In this document: positions 33,077-44,588 of the stretch, piece by piece
How the letters are laid out: each line of letters begins with the position of its first letter
How positions within the stretch are numbered: the first letter of the stretch is position 1
Source of the DNA: Pilatotrama ljubarskyi
Lineage: Eukaryota > Basidiomycota > Agaricomycetes > Polyporales > Polyporaceae
Length of the DNA: 64,000 nucleotides
Assembly: GCA_022385805.1 (NCBI GenBank)
Contig: MU277695.1
Location: 168,981-232,980, forward strand
Direction: 5' to 3'
The notes under the pieces: model-generated
What the model was told of the DNA's origin: nothing
Seen by the model: the letters and a program-made list of their open reading frames with translations, nothing else
The model's database searches: none
Translations under genes and position numbers: made by a program

Positions 33077-35420
33077 TCACAGCGTCGTCTCCTCCGCCAC
33101 CGGCATCGGCGGGTTCGTCGCGTCGTACCCAGACGAGTCTTCGCGCGCCCGGCGCTGCCGCCGCCGTCGCGCGAACTTGAGATAGCGCGAGAACCGCGTG
33201 GCGGCGGTCGAGAGGGGGCGTGCTGCACCGGGCATGTGTGGTGGCTCGAGGTGGTCGCCGTCGTCCGCTGCCGCCATCATCGTCTGCAAGGCTTGGAAAT
33301 CTGTACGTCAAACAGAGTCAATTGTACACGAGGCAACATGTAAGGAGAAGCGGAGCGGAGACGCACCCTGCCTGCACAGCGGACAGCTGCTGGATAGCTC
33401 AAGCAACCACTGGTCGACGCACTCCTGGTGGAAGCGGTGGTGCCCCTCGCACGGGAGCACGCGAAGATCGTCGCCCTCCTCGAAGTCGACGATGCAGATC
33501 GGACACGTCTCGCGCCCGATCGCGTCCGGTACCACGTCCTTTTCGCTCCCGGATGGGCCCTCCGCCTGCGGTCGTCTCGGCGGGCGGGGGACAACCTGCG
33601 ACTGCGGAATTTGCGACGAGCTCGCGCGCTTGGACGGGTCGTCGTCAATGTCGGATGTGTCCGCTTGACGCGTGTGGGGGAGCGTCGGGAGGCCTGCAGC
33701 GAGCGCGGCATCGGGCTTCTCGTCAGACTCGAGCTGGCTGGCGACGAGCTGCCACTCCCTCAGCTCGACCTCCACCCCCTGGGCGTCGGGTGCAGATGAT
33801 GGAGCGTTAACTGTCCTGGTGGGAGCCATATACGGGAGGTCAGCGGTGTTTGCGCTCTCAATGTCCTTGACGGGGATTGCTGATCCGTCATCCGCGGCCG
33901 CATCAGCTCGCCCGAACTTGACGACGGGGAAGGTGTCGAGAATTGCGCGGGTGAGTCCGCGAGCACGACTCTGAGGACCGTAGGGTCCAGGCCCGCCAAA
34001 GGCTGTTGTATCAGCGGAACGAGGGCCGTAACGTTCGGGATGCCGGATAGCCCTGATCGCCTACAGAGGGATGACATAGATGAGCTGGGAGGCAGAGCAA
34101 AGAGTAGGCATGTACGCACTCCGGATATGATGACTATACAGAACAATGCGGAGACGCACCCAGTGATAGCATACAGTATAATCCTAGGCAGATATTAGCA
34201 AGCCAGGACGCCATGAAGTGGGAAATACCCTCAACGTACATCGCCAAGCTCGTATTGGTATTCTTGTTCCCGGAATCACCGTCCGACCCACCGCTGACGC
34301 TGCTGGCGTTGCCTGAATGCGTGCTATTATCCGTCGCATTCCACGCTGTGAGCGTCGCGAAGAGGTAACCAGGTACGTCCATCGAGTCGGTCGACTGCGC
34401 CTCGTGGATGACGTCCGCGGAGCTATTGAGCACTGTTGGGCTGTACCAGTAGTACTTGGACGAGTTGCCCTCGTTCACATGGAATTGGGTCTCAATCAGC
34501 CTGTAGAGGAAGTCATGAATGAAGAGGCAACCTCGGCGGAGCGTCAAGGGACATACTGGGACGACGAAAGAGACTGAGTGGCGAAAATGTCCATGATCTG
34601 GTCGAAGTTCGCGGGGTCCGAGTACTCGGGGTTGATCACACATGTCACGGACTTGAGCGAGTACAGGAGCTGTACAGAACAGGGTCAGCGACGCATATTG
34701 AGTATGGCCACGGAGGGAATCATGGTTTGCAGAGGATATCGCGTACCGCGGCTACAGCTCCTTTATCTTTGGCTAACGTGAATATGTCGTCGTGATCGGA
34801 CGCATGCGTAGAGTTGTCGTCGCAGGACACAAGCGCAATCCAAGGAGTGGTAGCTACGGAGTGTGCATGATTGGCGTTGAGCATCGGGACAAGCAGATCT
34901 ATCGGTCTACAGAAGACTCACTGGTGTCGTTTGGTAGTTTGTCTTCCGAGAAATGGACCAAGGCTCCCTAATAGGTTGGACGTGAGGAGAGGGAAGAAGC
35001 ATGGGTGCCGAGGATTATCAGGAGAGAGAAGATGACAGGACGATCACCACCGCTCGCACAGGCAATCGCATCGCGGCATACAGACCGGAAAGCCTTTTGT
35101 CAAGTGCAGGATAAGCGTACCTTGTTGATGCCAGTACTTTCCGCCCCCACGAGCTGATACGACACGGTGCCCGAGTAGAACCCGTTTGGATACCAGTATA
35201 GGTGAAGACTCGAGACGTCCGAGAAGTTAATGCCTGCGGCCTGTGCCACACCGGTCTGATTCGTCCCCTGCGCTGGGACATACGCATGTGCGGGCACAGG
35301 CCCGATTGTAAGCAAGACCGCAAACGCAGCAAGAGCAGCCCAGCAAATCATCCTGAGCGCGACGCCCGAGCCACGGCCGACACCAGACACGGGTAGGAAG
35401 TCAAGCCCAGAGATCTGCAT
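33077..35420 (-). CDS. Transmembrane RING-H2 E3 ubiquitin ligase with luminal PA-like domain
   Basis: Predicted endomembrane E3 ligase of the PA-TM-RING type. The start MQISGLDFLPVSGVGRGSGV leads into a hydrophobic signal/anchor (MICWAALAAFAVLLTIGPVP). A luminal region follows, including TPWIALVSCDDNSTHASDHD, DIFTLAKDKGAVAA, LLYSLKSVTCVINPEYSDPA and many N-x-S/T sequons, consistent with a protease-associated domain. A membrane helix (about 34185-34120, with ALFCIVIISG) comes next, then a cytoplasmic linker with AIRHPERYGPR. The RING-H2 finger is CPICIVDFEEGDDLRVLPCE, with GHHRFHQECVDQWLL and CPLC, giving the full C3H2C3 ligand set. The last exon is basic (ARRRRQRR) and ends at 33077. It is spread over about seven short-intron junctions; the exons at 35100 and 34740 are the least certain. 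Confidence 0.82.
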
Positions 35421-36044
35421 CCTGCACGAGCTGGGAGACGCTGCACGCGACTCTACCCGTCGGCGGAGGAGGAGGGGAATGATGGAGGCAGGAGGAGGAC
35501 TTGTTTGCGCCTGGGAGCAGCCTGGAGGCGTGCGGGGAGCGGCACGATGCCGGCCTGGCGAGGCTTGCGGCACGGACGGCTCCTATTTGTCCTTCTCAGA
35601 GGCAAGAAAGCAGGCCAACAGACGGAAGACGAGGAGTGGGAAGAAAGAGACGAGTGCGGCGACGTGGAAAGACCGGGCGAATGCCAGATGTTGGGAACCC
35701 ACACGCGTACGGGCAGACGAGCCAGAAATATACGAGATGGCCGTCGGGAACGACAGCATCCTCCATTTCGAGTGCAAGACCGTGCACGCGCCGGCGCTTA
35801 CACACGGGAAGACCTCTGAAGATCTAACGTCTGAATACCTGACCTCCAACCGTTGCAAACAAAATCCAGGGCAACGCTCCTGTTCATTCTATATGGTACA
35901 CTCGTGATGACTTCATACATTGATGTACAACACTGGGATCCGCTTCTGCAACACAAGCGCAGCCGGATTTTATGATATTTACTGTACCAGGAGAGCAGCC
36001 CAACGTCCGTTCAGTTTGGCCCTCTCTCGCACTGCAACCTTCGT
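35421..36044. other. Intergenic, promoter of RING-H2 gene
   Basis: About 620 bp between two minus-strand genes. Several overlapping frames (35479-35907 plus, 35583-35858 minus) show no domain. It should contain the RING-gene promoter and the aminotransferase 3' UTR. Confidence 0.45.
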
Positions 36045-37689
36045 TCAGCCCTCCTTGACGACCTCCTCGACCGCCTCCGCGAAGATCTGGCAGCCCTTCG
36101 CTAGGTCCTCCTTCGAGATGTTGAGCGCCGGAATGAACCGAATCACCTCGTACACGCTCGTGGTCAGGATGAGCAGGCCCTTCTCCACGCACTTCTTCGC
36201 CACCCGGCTCGCAAGCTTCTCCGGCACGGACGGATTGCGGAACGCGTCGAACGGGCCGGTGCCCACGGGCGACGCGAACTCGACGGCGACCATGAGGCCC
36301 TGGCCGCGCACGTCGAGGATCGCGGGAGCGACCTTGGGGTTGGTGCGCAGCGCGTTCAGCGCGTCAAAGAGCTCCTTCGAACTGTCAGGGGAGTCAATGA
36401 GTGACCGGAGAGGAGACTGATCGCATAGGGACATACCGGGCATTAACGTTCTCAAGGATTTTCTCCTCTTTCATGACGTCTGCAGCTGCCACGGCCGCTG
36501 CGCATGCCACGGCGTTGCCGGCGTACGTGCCGCCCATCGACCCAGGCTTGAGCTTATCCGTCAACTCCTTCCGGCTGATGACCGCGCTAAGCGGGAAGCC
36601 GTTCGCAAGACCCTACAGATTTATGGACGTCAGTATGGCACGTCACTCCTGTATGACACGTCCTCTCACCTTCGCACTGATCATGATATCTGGCCGCACG
36701 CCTGAGTACTCGATCGCGTAGTTCTTCCCGGTGCGCCCGTAACCGCACTGTACCTCGTCGATGATGAGCATGATCCCATGCTTGTCGCACACCTCACGAA
36801 GGCCCTTGAGGAACTCAGGGGGTGCGGGGACGTATCCGCCCTCGCCGAGGACCGTCTCGACGATGATGGCGGCGGTATCACGAGGTGCGCTCGCCTGTGA
36901 GAGAAGGAGGGATAGCTGGTTGAGGCACGTCTCGGACAGCTTCGAGCTGGGCGTATCTGCCGGCATGCCGAGCTGGTGCCAGTACGGGAAGGGAAGGGTA
37001 AATACGCCAGGCTGGGATACATAGAGTTAGGCTGGTATTAGAAAAGCGAAATGGAGCTTCTAGACAAACCATGAGCGGGTGGAAGCCTTCGCTATAGATT
37101 GTCTTGCTCTTCGTGACCGCCATAGCGCCGAATGTCCGGCCGTGGTACGCGCCCTGCATGTTGATGATGTTCTGTCTGCCGGTGAAGGTGCGCGCCATCT
37201 TGATGGCCGCCTCGACGGCCTCAGAGCCGGAGTTCCAGAAGAAGAATGAGTCGAGAGACGGGTGCGGCATCATCGGCAGGAGCTTCTGGATGAGCTCGAG
37301 GTAGGGACCATGGAAGGCGATGCTGCACTGTTTGGCAACTTCACGGTTAGTCACAAGAGTTTAACAATCGACTGGTCTACTACCGACCTGTCCATGGACG
37401 AGGTTCATGCACTGGTCAGCGGCAGCCTTGCTGATCTTCGGGTGACAGTGGCCTGGAGACCAATTTGAGTCAGTCGGGTTGTCGCGGTCGGTGGTATGCG
37501 TATCTTCTCACCGAGGTTCGTGACACCAATGCCACAGGTGAAGTCAAGTAGTTGGCGGCCATCTCCTAGCGTCACATACGAGCCCGAGCCCTTCGTGATC
37601 ACTGCCTCGACGATGCGACCAAGGCCCTTCGTGACATGCTGCTGCCCGAACTCCACCAGGGAGGCGTGCGACTGTGCGGCCGAGGACAT
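36045..37689 (-). CDS. Class III aminotransferase, 4-aminobutyrate aminotransferase type
   Basis: PLP-dependent omega-aminotransferase, most like GABA transaminase (GABA + 2-oxoglutarate to succinate semialdehyde + glutamate). From MSSAAQSHASLVEFGQQHVT it shows GSYVTLGDGRQLLDFTCGIG, the GHCHPK loop across an intron, DSFFFWNSGSEAVEAAIKMA, INMQGAYHGRTFGAMAVTKS, ETVLGEGGYVPAPPEFLKGL and IDEVQCGYGRTG with the cofactor-binding Asp. PDIMISAKGLANGFPLSAVI contains the Schiff-base Lys. SMGGTYAGNAVACAAA follows, and the C-terminal domain ends EEVVKEG at 36045. Length, about 465 residues, is normal. The frame extends to an ATG ending at 37827 through an Arg/Ser-rich, mitochondrial-presequence-like stretch, so the longer start is a real alternative. 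Exact amine substrate is not determined by sequence. Confidence 0.92.
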
Positions 37690-39379
37690 GTTCCGGGACT
37701 GGCTGAGATGACCATGCCCCTGTCGCTCCGCCATACTTATATGCGACGGGGCGCCTCGGTGTGCTTGGAACGAATGCCGGGGGAGGGGCGCCGTCGAATA
37801 CGGACTCCGCGCGCTAGATCGATGCACGGCGCATTAGCAAACCATTGGACACATGAGAGACCGCTATAGGGCACGCCCGGAGAAGAGAGGGATAGCAAAT
37901 GCTCAATATGGCGATAACGGCTGGATTCCGGGCGCGAGAACGATGCTCCGTCGGGAAAGGCCTGGGGTCGATCGTTTTAGGGACACGATCAGACGTGGTG
38001 GCGTCGTCGAGACCCATCCGAATATTGGATTCGGATGACTCGAATCCATCGGTACGCGGGGTCGATGAGCGACAGCACCATGGATGCTGGGCAGCCCGAC
38101 CGCAAACAACCCCGGGGAACCTGTGGTCTACAGGCAGGGAAAGCGGGACGAGCGAACATCGTATCTGCTGCCCCGTTGATCCTGCGGATCGTGAACGATA
38201 CCAGCCTCGTGCTGGAAGACCGTGTACGATGCCGTGTACCCTTCGCATGAGGAGGTGGTGCATTGAATGGGATGCGTCCGGCGGCCAACGGCCTCCTGAT
38301 TCGCGCTCATACAACAATGTTGCGACGGGCTGAATCTGCGAGCTTTCCTCCTCCCGGGCACGCGGGCAGGAAAGATAGTAGCGGCGAGAAGCCAAGATGG
38401 TTTCCACGGACGGTGATAGTGGTGTGGAATGTGAGGTCGGCTGCTCAAGGACAGAGCGCCGGACAGAGTACCTGCACTAGCGGACCCTTCCCCAAAGACC
38501 ACCCGCGAGCACATCGTCCTCCTGGTCTCCTAAGTATATACCGAGCATATAGACTCTACTCACCTCTCCAGCCCTCCAATCCTCTTAACCCCCTTGGAAC
38601 CACCCGACAAGACCGCGGCAGACGGATGCAGACGAGCACGGCCGGAGGATAACATGATAGGAGTTGAAAAGACGAGCTTGGACGAGTCAGGGTCTTGCTG
38701 AAGTCATACCCCGCATCCCGTAACCGTGCAGTAACCGAGACTCCGGGTCGCGTCTTCCGGGGCGAGAGCCTGTCTTGCTTGGGTCAGCGTTCCTTGCTCC
38801 AGAACCATAGCTACGCTCTCACAGCACTCTTCTACAGGCGAGCAGAGCCCGATTCTCCACTTGTGTGACTCTCGAGGTCCGTGGAAGATAGCAGCTGACC
38901 GTATCGTGTGACGTCTTCGCTCGCACTGCTCGGCGCGTGAGCAGCATCTGCGGTCAGCCCCACGGTTGACGGAACCAGCCAGAGAAAGAGCATGGGACGA
39001 TGAATCGATGAGGGCGTGAACAGAATGCCAGTGCCCGTGGTCGCTGTATGAGGTACGGTTCAAGATGTGAACAGCGCGTCTATGACCCTGATGTTCGACT
39101 CCTAGCCGACGCTCACTAGACCTTACTCTTGTGCAGATCTCCGTAGAAAATCCGCCGGAACAGTGGACCTACAACTGCCACCATAGCTCGTTAGCCATAC
39201 AGCCGTCCTCCAAAGGCCCGATTTGATTAATATTCCTGCAAAGGTACGCTGCTAATAATTGCCTATCGTGCGACGACCCATGCCCATGGCCCCCTACGCT
39301 CCGAGCGAGGCAGAAAAGATCCCAACAAAAATGCGCCTCACGCGTGCATATCCTTGGCTTTTTTACATTTATCTGTCCA
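37690..39379. other. Long gene-poor interval, nothing identified
   Basis: About 1.7 kb between two minus-strand genes. Overlapping frames up to 197 codons at 37814-38407 lie on both strands without domain, codon-bias or splice support. A TATA-like cluster (AAGTATATACCGAGCATATAG) occurs at about 38533. No RNA gene was recognised. It could hide a non-coding transcript or a small gene I cannot resolve. Confidence 0.4.
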
Positions 39380-40575
39380 TCATGCAGGGCATGCCTTACC
39401 ACCGAAGGAGATACCGGCGAGGTATGGCCCAAGATGGTCCGGGATCGAGTCGTCTGTAATGTCAGCGAGGGACTTGCCAGCTGAGCAGTTCTGTGATGGT
39501 ATAACTAGTGAGCATACACGTCGTGCAATTCTGGGTGGTAGTGTGCTTACCTGGTTCTCCTGGCCAGGACACGCGACCATCGTTGCATCGCCCGTGCTGT
39601 TGTTCACAGCGGTGATGTGGATCTCGCCTTGCGGGTGCTCGAAGTCGAGCGCGTGCGGCGGCACTGTAGGTACGATGTCGTCCTGGTTCGTGACGTAAAT
39701 GAAATCGGGGAACTGAAGCGGACATCGTCAGACAATATCTCAGGACGCCAGGTGAGGTTGCAACACCTACCAGCGAGTCGAACAGATCAGCCCATGCCTG
39801 GTTCCCTACGCGCGGCAAGCCGAACACAACCGAGTCAACCTCGATGTCGTCCGGAAGCGCCATGCGGAGCATAGCAGCGTCCAGGGATGCGACAGCTGCT
39901 CCGAGCGAGTGGCCCGTCACCAAAACGCGCTTGAAGCCGGTCGAAGACAAGCCGCTCTGCACTGTGGACATCACGATATCTGCGGTACGCTCTTGTGTAT
40001 CCTGGAACCCGCTGTGAAGTTTGACATCACCTGCGATGTTGACATCAGCATGTCACGAACACTTTCAGAAGCAATGTGGACGACGCACTCCCGGCCTGAG
40101 GGAAGCGTGTCGTGTTCGCATCGACTTGGGCAAACTCAATGTCGTTCGCGATCGATAGGATCTTGTGGGCGTCGGTACCCTGGTGCGCCACGACGATCGT
40201 TTGGGAGTCAGGGTCGCTCGCGATGAAGACTGCGCATCGTCAGCACGCGCTACCAGAAGTGCGCAGGGTCGAGCATAGATACGTACATCCAGGAATAGCA
40301 CCGTCATCACCGCCTGCGGTCAGCACCTTAACGTTCGGGATCGCGTCGCAAGGTGCGCCGCAACTCCAGTTCGTTACGCTCTGCGCTGAGCAGTACGCAG
40401 TTCGAGAGAAGAGCGCAGGGCGCAGGATGTTCGTCGTAATGACATCCTGGGAGACTGCTGTTGTTTTGTCCTCACTTTCCTTCCCTAAGTCGATCTCGAT
40501 CCCGAAAAGCGGCGTAGGTGCAGCGCGCGCGAACGTGACCAGCACGGCGAGGAAGGGGAAGAGCATGCGTGTCAT
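39380..40575 (-). CDS. Secreted class 3 lipase (alpha/beta hydrolase)
   Basis: Predicted secreted triacylglycerol or feruloyl-type lipase. The start MTRMLFPFLAVLVTFARAAP at 40575 is a clear signal peptide. Landmarks include TNILRPALFSRTAYCSAQSV, WSCGAPC, DPDSQTIVVAHQGTDAHKIL (the oxyanion-side HQGT strand), VKLHSGFQD, then KRVLVTGHSLGAAVASLDAA with the nucleophile Ser in GHSLG. VVFGLPRVGNQAWADLFDSL follows, then VTNQDDIVPTVPP with the probable catalytic Asp, then PQGEIHITAVNN. The last exon (CSAGKSLADITDDSIPDHLG) includes the DHLGPY segment with the likely catalytic His. It ends KACPA at 39380. About 300 residues, normal for fungal class 3 lipases. Introns lie near 40280, 40060, 39770 and 39540. 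Confidence 0.92.
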
Positions 40576-42068
40576 GTTCACGAAAGCGGGAGACTGAACA
40601 AACCCCACAAGAACAACAGAGGGCGAAGCTGAAACCGAAGAGGAACCGGGAACCACCAGGGTCCAGCAGAACGTGAAGAGGCAACGGCGTGAAGGGGGAC
40701 AACAAGAAGGTCGTTCCTAGCCAACCGAGGAGGCGGCGTCCTTTTGTATTCAGCCTTGAGAGTGATGGTGCAGGTGTGTCCGGCAACATGCCCGACATCA
40801 GATTTGTCCTGAACTGTCCAGGCTGCGCGGCCGTGCAGCATTGCGAGGCAACCGTCGGTCGAGTGATGCGGTGCATAGATCAACGATACAAGAATCAGCA
40901 TGTTCGCGCGATTCGATCACCACATGTGCACGGAACGCCAGGGCGTTTGACTTTTGTGGCAGTTCATGTGGTCAGCCGCAGCTCGTCTAGAGGAATTTGC
41001 TAGGGCGGCGTGATTGGCGTTCGTAAGGCTTACTGTATGAGTGATTGACGGGTCGAGATACTCGATGCACAGCGCACCTCAACAGCATAAGCTCGCGTAC
41101 ATCGCTTCCGTTACGACCCCCGGGTCAAGCCGCACGAGATTTAGGCTGCTGGGCAACTTGAGAAGCCCGTGCAATACATCGTCAAGAGGTAGTTGGAGAC
41201 GTCGAGGAACACGAGGTACAGTGCCATTAGCTGATTCGTGCTCGTCGGCGTCGTCGCCATACTGGATCTGCTGGAATGTCTATCAGCAGCTGCAGGCTGC
41301 AGTCCCAGGCCGCGGCAGTCTTGAATCGGAGTGTGCAAGTAACTTGAAGGGGCCCATCAATACTGTGGGAATGGGGCTGTGCATGCTGAACTCGTGGGCC
41401 AGTCGACATCTCCACTTGGACTCCCTCGGATTCTCAAACTCGACAGTCGTAGCTCCTTCCCAATGAACTGCATGATAGGTATCTTCTGGATGACCGGATC
41501 ACTACTGGCTTAACAGCTGTGGTCGCTCGAACGCTGGTCGATGCCCTACGAATGAACTAATACGAATGTCGACGGCACCGGCTCAGCCTTACGCATGACT
41601 CGGGCATCAACTGCAATCGTTCCTGGTTATTGCTGAGTTGTTCCTGACCCTTGTCTCCCATCGGCATGCCCTTGCTGAGCGTACATACACCAGATCGGCC
41701 TTCAGCATGCTCACTGTCTGGTGTGTCGATGTCCGAGGGGGCGAATCGGATGCAATGATTATGTCGGACGCTGCATGCGCGGTGCGAAGCCGAGATCGTC
41801 CTATTCTCTACTGTTCGAACGCGGTCAGTTACCAGCAAGATAACATCAGCCCGTCCCGCTGTTACCGGAGCGCGTTCCTCTCAATCATCTTTGACGTGTC
41901 GCGGTGCGATCAAAGTCCGCTCAGCGGTGAGGCGTTACATGGAGCCCTGTGCACTGCGCTGGATGAGGCATAAATACGAGGCTCACAGTCAACTGTTCGC
42001 GTTTCATCCGTCTTTGCCCTCCCTCCCAACTCCCACATTTATCCTCCACAGCCTCCGTCGCACAGACG
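40576..42068. other. Divergent intergenic region, no supported gene
   Basis: About 1.5 kb between the diverging lipase and SDR genes. Minus-strand codons around 41141-41338 (YLVFLDVSNYLLTM) and plus-strand codons around 41041-41466 look locally protein-like but have no consistent start, splice structure or family. A TATA-like CATAAATA at about 41970 may serve the SDR gene. Confidence 0.4.
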
Positions 42069-43185
42069 ATGTTCCTTCTCGCTATGCTCAGGGTGGCCCT
42101 CTTTCCGAGCAAGCCAAAGTGGAATCCGGATCATCTACCCGACCTCTCATCTAAGGTCTTCCTTGTGACTGGAGGAAACACTGGTATCGGACGGGAGACG
42201 GTCAAGCGCCTTCTCATGAAGAACGCGAAGGTCTACCTTGCCGCGCGCTCCAAGGATAAAGCAACTCGTACCATCGAAGAGTTGCGCGAGGAGACGGGGA
42301 AGGAGGCGCTCTTCCTGCAGCTCGATCTCGGCGACTTGAACGCCGTAAAAAAGGCCGCTGAGGAGTACAAACAGTAAGTGGTGCCATTGCACGACTCGCG
42401 GCTCCCATGCGCTAATATTGAGAACTGACCCTTGCAGGCGCGAGTCTCAACTTGACGTGCTGTACCTCAATGCCGGAATGATGTACCCCCCGCCAGCGAA
42501 CCAGATCACTCCGCAAGGATACGAGGCGACGTTTGCTACGAACGTCATTGGCCACTTCCTCCTCGTCCGCTTACTCTACCCACTCCTGGCGGCTTCCGGC
42601 CGTGAAGGTGATCCCTCGCGCATTGTCTGGCTTTCCTCCATGTCGTCGTTCCGACCCAGCAGACTCACCTATGAGGCCTACCGGGAAGGGCCTGCGCAGA
42701 AGAAAGCCGATCCGTTCGACCTGTACAGCGAAAGCAAGCTCGCGGCTGCGATGTTGAGCAACCACCTCGCGAAGACTTGCATCAAGGACAACATCGTCTC
42801 CGTCGCCGTAGATCCTGGAAACATCAAAACCGAAATCTACAGGGAGGAGAGCCACTGGACCCTCAAAGTATGGGTGCGTAGAGGTGATTACACCCGAGCA
42901 CGAGCACTTCGCTGACGACCTCTGCAGGATAGGATCATGTCATATCCCCTGCCATATGGCGCGTTGTCCTCCTTGTGGGCGGGAGGTTCACCAGAGGGCG
43001 CAAAACTCAATGGAAAGGTGAGCTATGCTGTTTGGAAGCCCGACGGGCTTGCGGGGCTGATGCAATGTTCACAGTATATAGAACCGTGGTGCCGTGTGCA
43101 CGACCCTGCTGCTCTTGCCCTTAACGTCCAGGAGCAGGAGAAGCTCTGGACATGGGTCGAGGAGCAGGCAAAGCCTTACCTGTGA
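42069..43185 (+). CDS. Short-chain dehydrogenase/reductase (SDR), retinol-dehydrogenase-like
   Basis: NAD(P)-dependent oxidoreductase; substrate unknown. Start MFLLAMLRVALFPSKPKWNP at 42069. The cofactor motif TGGNTGIG (about residues 34-41) sits in the Rossmann fold, followed by AARSKDKATRTIEELREETG and LDLGDLNAVKKAAEEYKQ. A 63-bp intron follows. The next exon carries LDVLYLNAGMMYPP (the NAG strand), ATNVIGHFLLVRLLYPLLAA, the catalytic-Ser region VWLSSMSSF and DLYSESKLAAAML with the catalytic YxxxK. VAVDPGNIKTEI follows. Introns at about 42873-42928 and 43018-43074 are in phase. It ends WVEEQAKPYL at 43185. Length, about 320 residues, is typical of the basidiomycete clade related to retinol dehydrogenases. 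The hydrophobic N-terminus could anchor it to ER membranes. Confidence 0.93.
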
Positions 43186-44045
43186 TGGCTCCCCGATGCC
43201 GCTGTATCCGGCGTCGCCATTGCAGCGTGGACGGGGCATTGGAGCTCGACAGTCGGTTATGGCGCTCTCTTGGTTCCTAGTGCTCAGACCATAGTGGCCT
43301 ACGTGAACATAGATTTCGACTTACTACTTATTGCACAACGGAGATATTGTCGCGATACGTATTGTTTACATCTGAGGCGACGCCGAGCGAGGCTGAGGCG
43401 AGACTAATACTATCACTCGCTGGTAGCTGCTCGCGTAGTATGCTTCGTCAGTTTGGCTGGCGCCCCTTTAAATGGTGTATATCGAGTCTGTGGAGTGGGT
43501 ACAGGCCTCTGAGCTACGCATTTATGTTCCATCTCCCGGAAGTGACGGTGCACAGAGTAGGGGTGCGGACGTCCAGGATGAGTGGAGTTAACCGTGACGG
43601 TGAGTAAAGGTCCATCTTTAGTAGCAGCTTCGATGATCGGCTTAGACTGCAAGGCTTCCCCCCGGAGTTCCGATGATTGCTCGTCACGTTTCGATAGTAG
43701 AAGCCAGAACTACATTCACGAGTCAGCTGCGCGACCTCTGGGCCCTCGCTCTGCGCGTCATCAGCGCGATCCCCGCCCTTCGTGGCCTCCACTCGGACAT
43801 CTCGTTATATTGACCTTCCTCCTGCAAAGGAAGGTGCTTTGCCCTTTTCAGAGACCTCTACGATGTCACGCTAGCCTTTTCCTTCATTTCGGCCATGACG
43901 TATGTGGTCGATAGGTGAAAGAGAAGGTGAAGGACGAGGCCAGCATCTATAAAGCCTCAGATGCACCAGCAGCAAGACAACATCGAACTCTCCCGCCAAC
44001 CCGCCTGCACTTACACCCACACCTCTCATACGCGCATTCAACACT
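43186..44045. other. Intergenic, promoter of Hsp12-like copy 2
   Basis: About 860 bp between two plus-strand genes. Short frames on both strands lack support. The proximal 200 bp contain the TATA element listed separately. Confidence 0.45.
43948..43953 (+). promoter_or_regulatory. TATA box of Hsp12-like copy 2
   Basis: TATAAA 98 bp upstream of the ATG at 44046. The first Hsp12-like gene has its TATA-like element at a similar distance (about 110 bp), so the two promoters share core geometry. Confidence 0.6.
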
Positions 44046-44467
44046 ATGGCCGACGCTGGCAGACAGTCCTTCACCGACAAGGCCTCCTCGGCTATGAAGG
44101 TACGTCATGTTCATGCCAAAACCTTCAGCATGCTGATTGTATCATCCATAGCCCGACTCCCAGAAGTCGATGACCGAACAGATGGGTGATTCCATGAAGG
44201 GCACCGCTGACTCGGTCGCCTCCACTGTGCAGCCTCAGGTTCGTCCCATAGGGAGGCGGTCTGGTGAAAATTACTCATCGTCTTGTACTTTCCATTTAGA
44301 GCGAGAAGTCCACCTCTCAGCAGATGGGCGATTCCATGAGCGGGAACTCTAACGAGAACCAGGTATGTGATCTCGGTCAGTCGACTTCTGGCACGGCTGA
44401 CGCGAGGCATCGTCTCCAGGAGTCCATGATGGACAAGGCGAAGAACGCCTTCGGCATGAACAAGTGA
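44046..44467 (+). CDS. Hsp12-like small heat-shock/membrane-stabilising protein (copy 2)
   Basis: Paralogue of the gene at 31660-32032. Four exons: MADAGRQSFTDKASSAMK, then PDSQKSMTEQMGDSMKGTAD continuing to TVQPQ, then SEKSTSQQMGDSMSGNSNEN, then ESMMDKAKNAFGMNK and TGA at 44467. The product is about 83 residues, hydrophilic, without Cys or Trp. The internal repeat QMGDSM occurs twice. Introns are canonical (GTACGT..CATAG, GTTCGT..TTTAG, GTATGT..CCAG). The intron between QPQ and SEKST has no counterpart in copy 1. The opposite-strand alpha-galactosidase gene ends 122 bp downstream, so the two are convergent. Confidence 0.9.
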
Positions 44468-44588
44468 AGAACTCCACGGTTTATGTCGCGAAGGCAGGGA
44501 GTAGTCGCATAGTTTTGGTCAATCGTGTATTCCATTGTTCGTTGTGGCACTGCAGTATAGTGGCGACGTACACTTTCCGTCTGATGGC

